NCBI GenBank assembly: GCA_029582265.1 | Contig: CM055816.1 | Coordinates: 3,192,698-3,256,697 of the forward strand | Length of the DNA: 64,000 bases | DNA from: Zoroaster sp. YZ-2022 | Lineage: Eukaryota; Echinodermata; Asteroidea; Forcipulatida; Zoroasteridae | Reading direction: 5' to 3' | Part shown: piece by piece, positions 44,707 to 55,575 of the stretch | Layout of the letters: each line of letters opens with the position of its first letter | How positions within the stretch are numbered: the first letter of the stretch is position 1 | The notes under the pieces: model-generated | What the model was told of the DNA's origin: nothing | Seen by the model: only the letters and a program-made list of their open reading frames with translations | Database searches by the model: none | Program-made: the position numbers and the translations under genes

Positions 44707-46206
44707 GATACGAGCATAATGATGTCATAGAGAATTACTTCATTCCCAGCTAGTCGATGTTTGCTATTATTCGCCTGTAATTGTTAAGGAGCTTTCTACT
44801 TTATTTGTAATTATAAGAAACGAAACAGACAATATAATTATTTCTTTAAAATATAGAATATATAGTTTGTGTACAAGTTAGTGACGATATGAAACATCTC
44901 AAGAAGTTATCAGGAATGCCCTCATTTTCGAGGAATTTATTCATTGAATTTCCAAACGTCGATGTCTGGAGCGATAGCGAATCCAGGAGCCACGCCCCCA
45001 ACCACAACCAGCACCACTCGCATGGGGGGGGGGGGGTAAAGGAAAATTAAGAAAAAAGAGAAAATACGTACAACTTTAAACACACTATTTCCGTTATTTA
45101 TCGCTCATGGGCAAAATGTACAAGATGCTGTGAAAATATATGAGATTTCTGACTTTTTTTGGAGTTTCCTCCCTCTGTGAATTCCTGGGTCCGCCCCTAT
45201 GGAGAGTAATGTTTGTTTTGGGAAAGATCACCGTCCTCAGTTTGAGAACTGTTATTGTCCACATTCACACAATGTTTTATTCCCATATGTCTTAAAATAT
45301 GCTTATGGCTCCCACAAGACAATGTGGCAAACATTATATGACGTATAATGTCTTTTGAGATAAACATTATTAGTTCCGATTGGTTTCTGCATGTATCTAT
45401 ATTTCCTCCTCATGAAGTTGAAAATGCACTTTGTTCATTCGTACTTATCAAAGAAGTAATACATGGTAGGAAACAATGTACAATTATTCGTGGAATTTTG
45501 ATCTGCCTTCAAATTTTATTTAAGTCCAAATAGGATTTGACTTATTTTGCTTAATGAAATAATAGCTCCTCAAAAACAAAAATATTTAAAAACAAATACT
45601 TGATACTATCATCAACTTTAATATAATTATACCAAATACTTACTTAAATTGCGGTGTAATGTATCGATGAGCCTGCAGTGTAAAATTAATGTTTAGCTGA
45701 ACGTTAAAAGAGCACATTAGTGGTGCAATCTGAATTTAAAAAAACTGATATGATTTGGGGATCTGTCAGTGACAAATATGGAAAACAAAAGGCATATCGG
45801 ATCATTGCGGTATACCCATTTGTTTGGAAAGGCGATGTTCCAATAATATTAAGCTGAAACTAGATTGATTTTTAAACGTTTTTATGTTTCTTGATCATGT
45901 GAATAATGGACGAAATGAAATATGCCACATTTTCATTAAGTTGGGTTTGAATGTATTGTTGAGCAGAGTCAGAGATAATCTACAAGATGTCCCATAAATG
46001 TATGTAGTTTATGATCTTATAAATCTAGCACCAACAATTCTTTTACTATGTTATGGGAAACTTTCATCAGATTTACTGCAACAGTTTTGAACAAAACAAA
46101 TCATTTATGTAACGCTAGTGCAGTTTTGTATGAAACACCATTGGTGCCACTTGACTAGTGCATATTATGCTTCACTTTATGTGATGTATTTCATAGCACC
46201 GCCACT
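44707..46206. other. 1.5 kb without recognised genes
   Basis: AT-rich, with a G13 tract at 45024-45036. The frame at 45348-45533 has no family support. Confidence 0.5.
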
Positions 46207-46450
46207 TATATCTTGCGGCCACAACTTAATTATCTTGCGGCCGCAACTTAGTATCTTGCGGCCACAACTTAGTATCTTGCGGCCGCAACTTAATTATCTT
46301 GCGGCCGCAACTTATTATCTTGCGGCCGCAACTTAATTACATTGCGGCCGCAACTTAGTATCTTGCGGCCGCAGCTTAGTATCTTGCGGACACAACTTAT
46401 TATCTTGCGGCCGCAACTTAGTATCTTGCGGCCGCAACTTAGTATCTTGC
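46207..46450. repeat. 21-22-bp tandem repeat with NotI sites (about 11 units)
   Basis: Unit atcttgcggccgcaacttagt with a 1-bp length variant (aactta(a)tt). Eight of the eleven units keep the GCGGCCGC palindrome and others have ggccac. The left flank 'gtatttcatagcaccgccac' recurs inverted beside a short copy of the same array at 49488-49570. Confidence 0.9.
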
Positions 46451-47120
46451 GTATAATCAGAGTTTTCTTACGATTATATGCCTAACATTTCAAACATTTC
46501 AAGCTTTATGATTGTGTGGGGGCGGGGGGGTCATAGGTCCTGGTATGCTGTGACAGAATTGATAATTATGCATTTAACGGACTTCTTTGTGTATTGTTGT
46601 TGTTGTTATTGAAAGAGTTTCTTGTATAGAGAGTTTATTATTAAGATATTTATATTATTATTAAGATATTTGATGTTCTGAAGTTACTCTTTTATTTTAT
46701 CAGATTTTAAAAACATGATACGGTGGATGTAAAAGTCGGACCATTAAGATTACTATCTTATTTTTTTCTTTTTGTTTGTTTGTTTTGTTTTGTTTTTTGT
46801 TTTTTCATTATTTGAGAGAACATTTCTACATTTTTGGTGTTCAAGATTAGAACAATTCAAAAGCACTGGTGACACTCTTTAAAATAACTGATTGTTTGGA
46901 AAAGAAGCGGTGGTTTACAACTCAACATTTTGATCAGTATGATCCAGTATAATCAGAGTATTCTTACGATTATATGCCTAACATTTCAAGCTTTCTGATT
47001 GGTGGGGGGTCATAGGTCCTGGTATGCTCTGACAGAATGTATATACAATTAACAGACTTCTGTGTGTATTGTTGTTGTTAAAAGAGTTTCTTGTTGAAAG
47101 GGTATTGTTTTTATCTTCGA
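46443..47120. repeat. diverged direct duplication of about 170 bp, period about 505 bp
   Basis: 'gtataatcagagt.ttcttacg', 'tcataggtcctggtatgct' and 'tgtattgttgttg' occur in the same order at 46446-46620 and at 46950-47105, with unrelated sequence between. Confidence 0.75.
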
Positions 47121-47800
47121 TGTTCTGAATTTACTGTTTAATTTTATGGATGTTAAACTCTGTAACATCTTTTTTCATATTTGTTATTTGAGAAAACACA
47201 TTTTAAATATTTGTATCTTAAGATCAAATATACAGCAAAACGGGTAATATGTAGCTATTGAAATGATACATTTCAATTATGTGATATTTATTTGTGGTTT
47301 GATATTGTCTTGTCTGAAAAAAGTCTTTTGATCATATACAGAGTCTTCAAATATTTACCTTAGTTTTGAGCCATTTTTTCATTCTTGACAAGTATTAGGT
47401 GTTAATTATTAAAGGGTTCTCAGTGACATGGATATTAAACTTCGTACCGTTTTAGGAATGCCTTGTGGACCAAGCTCCTCTACAAGACTGCATTAACCAA
47501 CTTGTTCTTTCCACCTTATGCCCACACCCATTGAAAGGAAGTTTTGTATGATAATACTGACAAAGTATGTTTAACTTCTTTTTCAACAGTGGTTTAGATA
47601 TAGTTGAGATCCACTTTGTAAATTGACACTATGTATTTTTCAGATTTACAACATACAATCTACAACTAGTGATGGCTATTGTCCATCTTTAAGTAGATCA
47701 TCACTGGTATAGCCTTGTTCTTCACAAAACAACTTAGGATACAGGATCATCATCTTCATATTCCCCCGTCATTCGGCGGTATTAACATATGTATCAAGCT
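47121..47800. other. non-coding stretch
   Basis: AT-rich; no gene, RNA or transposon end recognised. Confidence 0.45.
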
Positions 47801-47820
47801 TTATGTATGACAATACTCAT

Positions 47821-48107
47821 AAGTATAGGTTGGTGAAGAATTTCACCAACCTATACATATCGCGGAACCCGCTGCTATATGGGATTCTAACAGGCCAATT
47901 GTCATCGGGCAAGCTCGGTGGTCGAGAGGTTAAGACGTCTGCACTAGTAAGCAGGAGGTCGTGGGTTCAAATCCCGCCCGAGTCGCCTGTGTAGTTTTTT
48001 CACAGACACTCTGAAAGCACTAAGTATACAGTGCTATACACACGTCGGTGTTACGCAAAAATTAAATAAATTGTGTATCTCCCGACGCAAGAATTTCACC
48101 AACCTAG
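47821..48107 (+). mobile_element. tRNA-derived SINE-like insertion with 11-bp target duplication
   Basis: ACAATACTCAT flanks the unit on both sides (47810-47820, 48108-48118). Inside, 47915-47988 resembles a tRNA: an A-box-like GGTGGTCGAGAGG, an anticodon-arm pair CTGC/GCAG, a B box GGGTTCAAATCCC and partial acceptor pairing CTCGG/CCGAG. The anticodon loop is one base too long and the outer acceptor pairs fail, so it is not a functional tRNA gene. The unit starts with a palindrome (ggttggtgaagaatttcacc) whose right half is repeated at its other end. Confidence 0.7.
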
Positions 48108-48118
48108 ACAATACTCAT

Positions 48119-49487
48119 GTTATGTTTACGAGTGTTTATTGAAATAAAAAAACACGTTTCTGACGTCTGGAAAAATGCACGTGTGTGCCAGGAATGTATG
48201 TCATTACTTATTTGCCTTTCAAATTACAAATCGCTAACGGGTCCATTTGTTTTTGAAAAGTAACCTATAAAATTGAAAACATTTAAGCCACGGGCCAGCA
48301 CCTGTAATCGTGAAGGTTCATCTGAACTTTTGAGTGAATGGCAACTTTTTTGACTTGGTTATAATTAGTTTGGAACGTACTTATGTAACTACCTGTTCAA
48401 ATTTGCAATGTGTGAGCGGCCTGCAGCGAATAGACCGAAAACACATTTTAGTTAATTACTCGTTCATCTTTTTTAGCAAAAACAGTTGAACCCCTTTCAG
48501 CTCTATCACCAGACGGCTGTGGCTATAAGCCAGGCACTTCGTGTCTGACGTCACTGTGTTTGATCTGGTATTGCGCGGCGCCCAGTTGAGGACCCAGCCA
48601 AAAATAGAGTTTCCTTTGTGTTTCCTCTCTTGGAAATAGCTGGGGATCCACTCCATTTTGATTGTGTTTAATTTTGGCGCGACAATTAGAGCGTCAGCTA
48701 ATTGAATTGTAGCTGTGACAACCAGTGTAAATATTACAAAATGATGTAATTTTTTGACGAATTGAGAATTCGTAAATGGGCCTCATGTGATGAGCTTGCA
48801 CTTGGTGACGTCATACACGAAGTGCCTGTTTAAAGCCGCACCCATCACCAGACAGGCCGAATTGACATGGCCTATGAGTGACCCTTTTGGCAGCATTACT
48901 CATGAAATGGTATATTGTATACAATAGAAGTGATGGGTGCACCACACTAAATGCACTTCCATTGACCTTAGTGGGAAAAACCCCTAACTTCACAGTGAAA
49001 AAAAATCCTTATCCAGGAGTCTCTCAGTTTTTGTGACAATAAGGAAAATTGTAGTTTGAATCTTAATCTGTCAAATTCTTTTCAATTTTTGGCAGGTCAG
49101 CCGTTGGGAATTTTTGCTAATTACCCCCAGAAAGTAACACCCCCGAAAATGTGCTTTTTCCCAAACCAACTTGCTGCCACTTCCCAAGCCAAATAGGACC
49201 AACTTTAAACCCAAAATTTATCAAGTCTCCTCAAAAGTTTATTAATTTAAGAAAAGTTGTAGGTTTAAAAGTTTGGTGTACCAATTTTTGCCTATTTAGT
49301 GTGGTGCACCCTGATGGTTCGAGGCTGAAGATTAGCGCCCTCATACAACGTAGTCTTGTTACAGAGAAATGCATCAATAGACCATTCCAGTGACGAAAAT
49401 TTCCGAACGGACACGAGCTATTTCGAAGTTCAGTATTCGGTACGCTGCAGATTACCAAAACTTTCAAGCAATAAGAAACAGACAAGA
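48119..49487. other. non-coding stretch with an inverted repeat at 48500-48840
   Basis: 'gccaggcacttcgtgtctga' at 48530 pairs with its inverted form at about 48806-48833 (tcatacacgaagtgcctg), with weaker pairing outward, giving a palindromic unit of about 340 bp. No coding sequence has support. Confidence 0.5.
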
Positions 49488-49570
49488 TAATAAGTTGAGG
49501 CCGCAAGATAATAAGTTGCGGCCGCAAGATATAAGTGGCGGTGCTGTGAAATACATAATACATAAAACAT
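49488..49570. repeat. short inverted copy of the NotI-rich array and its flank
   Basis: Two and a half units of 'gcggccgcaagataataagtt' followed by 'gtggcggtgctgtgaaatac', the inverted form of the left edge of the array at 46.2 kb. Confidence 0.8.
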
Positions 49571-49589
49571 GACATCGGTATAATAGACC

Positions 49590-49935
49590 TATATCGCGAT
49601 ACAGCCTGTGTTTTCTAAAATTGTTGAAAAATTAGTCCACAAACGACTTATATTATTTTACTGACGAATATGATATTTTATCAGAATCACAATATGGCTT
49701 CAGAGAACTATTCGCTCCACTCAATAAGTAATTATAAGTATGTTGAATCAGAGTGTTCAACCATAGAGAAAGGTTGAATATAATGTTTTTATGCTATCGA
49801 AAATAATTTTCCTGGATCTGTCCAAGGCTTTTGACACTGTAAATCATGATATTCTTGTTGATTAGTTAGAACATATTTGTGTCCGTGGATTGGCCTTGGA
49901 TTAGTTCAGAAGCGTTACTTGACACAAATACAACC
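49590..49935 (+). pseudogene. non-LTR reverse transcriptase fragment (CR1/jockey-type)
   Basis: Plus-strand decayed RT: PVFSKIVEKLVHKRL near 49605, a SESQYGF-like stretch near 49690, and FLDLSKAFDTVNHDIL at about 49808-49856, which is the block with the first catalytic Asp. Stops and frameshifts interrupt it, and the YADD region is absent. Not enough remains for a firm clade. Confidence 0.7.
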
Positions 49936-51439
49936 CCACGTGATAACATTTCGTCCAATCAGATTGCCTTAACTGTATTGGGTTTTTATGAATGTTCTAT
50001 ACTATTTCAGTCAATAACATGTAATAAGTGAACAAAGCCGCCCCGATAGGGTTTAGTAAATACAGTTAGGCCTAAGCAGGGGCTGATTCAGGATTTTTGA
50101 AGGAGGGGTCAACCTTTTTGTGGGCACGGCATGGTACATGTATATCCATCAAGAAATAATCCCGAATTATATTATCCCACCGTTTAGTCCGACGTACACT
50201 ACTCCAAACCATGTTTTTAGGAGGAAATAATTAATCGCTCTTGATCTCTCCAAGAAACTTAAAATATGAAGCTAAAAGGGTTCAGGACCCATGGACCTCC
50301 CTGGATCCAGATGTATATGACTATAAATCAATATGACTATGGAATACACCGATCCAGCATGCCAATCAAACAACACAGATTGACCAATGAGGATATAATG
50401 TATCTGCTATTAACCTAACATTAATCCGCCATTAACAGTCTGTCCAGTCTTAAGTCTTCGTGATCTTAAATACACTTTTTGGGCGGGGGTAATTCCTCCT
50501 CGCCCCAAACACCGCTTAAAACAACACTTTGTGTACCATTTTCTCATCTCCCTTGTTTCCCTTTAATTTGTTTTGTTTTTACTCAAACAAAATCGGCAGA
50601 CCCATGGGGAGGGTTTGAACACCCTAACCACCACCCCCGTGGTTACGCCACAAATGGTCACCCCTCCGTATTTTCTGTATTCTTCAGCCGATTTTCATGA
50701 AACTTTGTAGGCATGTTTGGTCAGACACCATCTATCGAATGAGGCCATGCAAAAACTTTTATTGATCACCGTTTTGGTAAGTTTTCATTATTTTTTCCCA
50801 TGTTAAATTTGGTACAAATATTGTTTTCACTACAAACATCAATGTGACTTCCCTTAAATCACCACTATAGGGCGCTATAAGTAACATTTTGGGTAATTTT
50901 GATCCAAAATTGGGCTTTGTTTACCAAAAATACAATAAAGGCAGAAATAATAACATCCATGGTACTACTGATGACATAAATTTATATATTGAGCAAAACA
51001 AATGGGGGCGCTCAAAGGTTTTTTGTGCAATGCTAGTGTTTAAAGGTCACTTCTTTTTCTCAATTGTTAGAGTTTTTAATTTTACTCGTTATTTTTAATT
51101 CTATCTTGATGTCGCTCGCTCACTCGCTCGCTCACTCTTCTTCAAAGTGAACGGAGGTTTAACTCTCAAAAAGTAGCTCACCCTTTCATCTAAAGTGAGT
51201 AAAATAAAACAGACTAAGTAGGAGTTGTGGAAGGAAGATTTAAGAGGCCTGGGCCCTCTTCAGAACTGAGAATTGTCGCGGCCACGTGGTTGGGACCGGC
51301 GGCCATCTTGAAAAATGACCAGCATGTATCGCCAAAGCACTATGAAGGGCAATCTTTACCGAATATGGGAGCATGGGTCCAGAGGTGAAAACGTTTAAAA
51401 AAACCTTCATTCTATTGGATTTTTGGGCATGTGGGACAT
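49936..51439. other. 1.5 kb without recognised genes
   Basis: Contains a (ctcgctca)n microsatellite at about 51112-51140. Nothing else recognised. Confidence 0.45.
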
Positions 51440-52160
51440 TACTCAAGGATTTGACAATTTTTATCTGGAAACATTATATCTAGTCTATGTCTATAAGAAA
51501 ATTTAGTCTGGCTTCTTGACTCCTTCATGGTAAAATAAATTATTTTGTGAAATGAATTAAATGGGTATTTTGCCTTATTTCTAAATTTTTGAAATTTTGT
51601 CAGTGACCGAATCAGATTTTGCTGATTTTTATTTTCAATCATACCTCTATGGGAGTAATGAACATTTGTTTGCTTCCAACTCCAAGTCATTTCCGAGATA
51701 TGGGCCCCTGAAAAATATAGCCACGCTCTCTTTTTCTCCCTCAGTCGGCGTCGGTGAATTTTTGGGAATTTTCAGAGGCCTATATCTCAAAATTGGGTGA
51801 CGATGTTTTGCTGTAAATTGTCACACCCAATCTTCTGTCAAAAGTAGTATATAACATATCAGTTTCAGATTAAGTGTCCTTCAAAACCCACAATTGAGCT
51901 GATGTAAAGTTTTTGGCATTTTTGGGCCCCTCTGGTGACCACACGAGTGGTCAGATTGCTTTTATATTTATATATGTACAAACTACACACATATGTCTGC
52001 CCCCAAACAAGGATGGACCAATCATAGAAGATACACGTCGGTTCGCAGGCAAAAAAGTCAAAAATCCCCCTCCTTCTAATGGATGGTTGACCAGGTGGGC
52101 CACTATCCATGCAACTGAAACTTTTACATCTTGAAATATTTTCAAATAATGTGTACTTTG
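51440..52160 (+). repeat. R1 repeat: end of one copy followed by a near-complete copy
   Basis: 51470-51545 matches the R1 end (tataagaaaatttagtctgg), and 51600-52160 is a full R1 with the same phrases as both arms of the 28.2-30.3-kb foldback element. The terminal GGTCATTCCATGCC is absent here. A further partial copy lies at 57957-58200. Confidence 0.75.
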
Positions 52161-52299
52161 TGGATCTAAAATTAATGTGAATACATCTAAAGGTCTGTGG
52201 TTGGGAAAGTGGCGATCCCGACAAGAGAAACCATGTAATTTTCCCAAATTAAAAATTTGAGGGATCTGTTTCGGTCATGAAGTTACTTTAGAACTGGGT

Positions 52300-52925
52300 C
52301 CTAGAGTAAATAAAATGCAGTATATTGTCACCGGGAACAATAAACCTATGAACAGTCCTGCTCTCAATACAGCTGGAATTATATTGTTCAAAGACGTTAT
52401 CTTATTCAGGAAACAAGAAGTGGGCCTATGAATCAAATTGCCTGCTGGCTTAGTATATGGAACCAAAACCAAGAAATTGGAATTCCTATCTCCGATACTA
52501 CTGTCAAAAATAATTATCAAAGTGCTGTTATGAAAAATGCTGTTACCCCGCTTTTTCAAGAGAAATGGCAAAATAATTTGTACCGTACAGAAATTTACTG
52601 GAAACAGTTTGGAAAAATAATCATAGCAATACATTACTTGATAATGAGGACAAAGACCTCTGGTTTAAGATAAAACACAGGAACATCTATTCATTTACTG
52701 CACAAAAAACAAGAAGCCTGGATTTCTGTTGAATCATTACTTTAAAAAAATACTGGGATAATAATCAGTACTAATTGAATGACTGTGCTAGAATATTAGG
52801 GGAAAAACTTGATCACGTTAGTACAATGATCAGGGAAATATGGCTTTTCAAATGTAAAGGTCGTTCTCGAGAATGTGTCCAACAAAGAATACAACGTTAT
52901 CATGAAATAAAAAGGCAAATTAAAA
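52300..52925 (+). pseudogene. L1/Tx1-like ORF2 C-terminal fragment, copy 1
   Basis: Decayed plus-strand coding similar to the C-terminal part of the 23-27-kb LINE: MNQIACWLSIWNQNQEIG, an EKWQNNLYRTEIYW stretch, and a shortened Cys/His region compared with copy 2. It breaks off at the 4-kb insertion and resumes at 56945 with the last residues (NRLTKEPFTDLYTKNKAMC) and a stop near 57052. Confidence 0.7.
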
Positions 52926-53013
52926 CTAGACTTAAGTGTTTGTCATATGACAAACACATAGGTGTTCGGATTTTGTCAGGGTAGTGATGATGACGTCAGA
53001 ATGTTTTTGTAAA

Positions 53014-53340
53014 TATTTTTGACAATTAACAATCTGTACAATGGTGCAAAAACTGTGAATTTACCTGTTGTGGTTGTTGAGATATGATTTTTTTTTAATA
53101 TTAAAATTTGACTTCCGGTTTGGACAGGAAGTAAGGTCAAATTGGGGTCACCTTTGTGTAAATATTTTTCGACAATTAACAATCTATACAATGGTACAAT
53201 AAATGTCAATTTTACCTCTTGTGGTTGTTGAGATATGATTTTTATTAATATTAAACTTTGACTTCCGGTTTGGACAGGAAGTAAGGTCAAATTGGGGTCA
53301 TCTTTCGTAAATATTTTTTGACAATTAACGATCTGTACGA
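53014..53340. repeat. about 145-bp tandem repeat, 2.2 units
   Basis: 'gacaattaacaatctgtac', 'gttgtggttgttgagatatg' and 'gacttccggtttggacagg' recur in order at a spacing of about 145-150 bases. Confidence 0.85.
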
Positions 53341-54049
53341 CATTAGGTGTTTGTCCTTTGGACGAATACAGAGCTGTTACGCTAATTATACGTTGTGGTG
53401 GAATTAAATACTGTATCATCACAGCTTTATCATTACACATTTTTGGCCCCGAGGTGGTGTGCAGGTCTTGTACAATACAATGACAAATTCGATCAAGTGT
53501 TATAATATTTAAATGTTTGGTTCAGTTTTTAAAACAATACTTATAGGAAGAGACAGCACAATGTAATTTGAAGGATAACTGTAAAATAAAAAGAAACAAA
53601 CAATACTGAAATATGATCTTCGGATTGTTACATGTATTTATGTGTCATTAACTGTTGAAAATACATTTTCATAAATAGTAATGTTAAAGTTATTGTTTAA
53701 AGGTGGCAATATCTTCACGATCAACAGGGCATGGAATCAGAGTTCAAGTTCTAGTTTAACTCCAGTGACTGAAAATAATACTCACATGATAAGGTCATAT
53801 TTGCGTTGCTGCTGCATAAATGAGCCAGTAATTTTAGTCACTATGTTCGTCTTAAACTAGGACACCAATTCCATGGCCCGTTTGTAGAAAGTATGCTCTG
53901 ATCGTGACGATACTGTCTGTTTAACCAATTGTGTTTATGGGATTGATGGTCAGTACTATCCCTATGCAAGCATACAAATAAATAGGAACTTTAATTGGGT
54001 GATCTGGCAAAAGGTATTCCAAGGCTGACACACCCATGCAATGAAGATT

Positions 54050-54061
54050 GGGGGGGGGGGG
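54050..54061 (+). repeat. G12 homopolymer
   Basis: One of several long G or C runs in the window (also 5382, 6573, 40402, 41033 and 45024). Confidence 0.9.
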
Positions 54062-55351
54062 TATGTTTACTATGTTTATATGGCCCAACTGCCAGTGATT
54101 CACTGTCGGCAATATACATTTTACTAGATCACCAACAGATATTGCTTAATAATTACATTTGTGAGGATGTTTGCGTCCAGTCAAAAAAATAATAAGAATT
54201 CCTCAGTACTATTTTTGTTAGGCTAACATGTTAAAGAAATTCCTAGAAAGACCTAGATGTGTCTTGAGGTCCTGAAAACAAATTCCTTGAGGGTCAAGAC
54301 TGCCACAGATAGGATAAGTCCATATAAAATAATTTGAATAATACGTTAACTCCTTTGATGAATGGATAAACTTCAAATACTGGCCATTGGATCACAAAGT
54401 TACACAGACTCTAACACACCTTGTAGCAGTAGCACAAATGGATATCGTTGATCTGAAATATAAACGAATCATGTAAAAACAATATTAAATGTTTTCAAAG
54501 AGGGACGAAGAATAATGGGTCATGCTAACAAAACACACATAACTTAGAATGCCCTTATATGTTATTATCAGGATGATGGATTGATGGATTGATGTAACTT
54601 CAGAAAAATGATCCCTTCAGAACAATGCCTTAAGTTAGGTTTTACAATGGAATAGAACTACATGTGACGTCTTCCTTCCTCCGTGATGTGACTGTTTCAT
54701 TATCTCAATAAAGGTGCTGATATTTGTTTCTGGTCTACTTTAGTGAGAAAATTAAGTGCTAGTATAAAGTAAACTGCAATGCAGCCATCACCACACAGGA
54801 CATAAGTACTACTATTATTATGAGGAACTACAGACACTATAGTGTAGCTAAATTAACTTGTACTTTTACCAACGCGTACTCCACCGGATGTCAATCCGTA
54901 CGCATGCCAGTAAATATTCAGTAATAAATATTTTCCGGGTTGAGTTGACCAAAATAAGTGTGAATTGGTAAAAGTACGAGCACGCATACGAGTTGACCTG
55001 TTTCACTTCAGGCGCGGCACATGTGATACCATTGCCACACTAAGGTTTTTAACGTTAACCATGGTTTTATGTAATCAATATCTATAAAATTATACTAAAA
55101 CGAACATACATCTATAAAAAATGTGAAAGTTTACATACCTTCAAACGAAACCAAGCAATGAAGACCACTTCCATTAATTGTGCACGGATTGTCAAATGAT
55201 CTGTTAACGTAAGACGTTAAACCATACCATCGTGTAGCCTGCAAACTGAAGATTGACTTGAACAGTTACGATACTGCATTTGGATGTGGTGTCAACGCCG
55301 TGTCGGGGTGCTGTAGGCTGGAACTTAGTCTGAGCCATGATACATCAGAGT

Positions 55352-55575
55352 CAACATGCTGTAAAAAATAATAGGAAAGTTTTATAAGTACATGGACCAA
55401 AAATAAAGTATTTAAAATTTCAGAGAAGTTCTAATTTATGTGAATGAGGAAAATAATACATCACAGTGAACATGCTTGTACAAAATAGTAGGAAGGTTTT
55501 ACAAGTACATGGACCAAGAATAAAGTATTTAAAAATTCAGAGAAGTTCTAATTTATATGAATGGGGGAAAATAGT
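55352..55575. repeat. 112-bp tandem duplication, two units
   Basis: 'aagtacatggaccaa.aataaagtatttaaaa' and 'tcagagaagttctaattta' recur once at a spacing of about 112 bases within the 4-kb insertion. Confidence 0.85.

Noticed and set aside
47915..47988. Functional tRNA gene
   Set aside because: Outer acceptor pairs fail, the anticodon loop is one base long, no terminator T-run follows, and target duplications show it is a retroposed unit.
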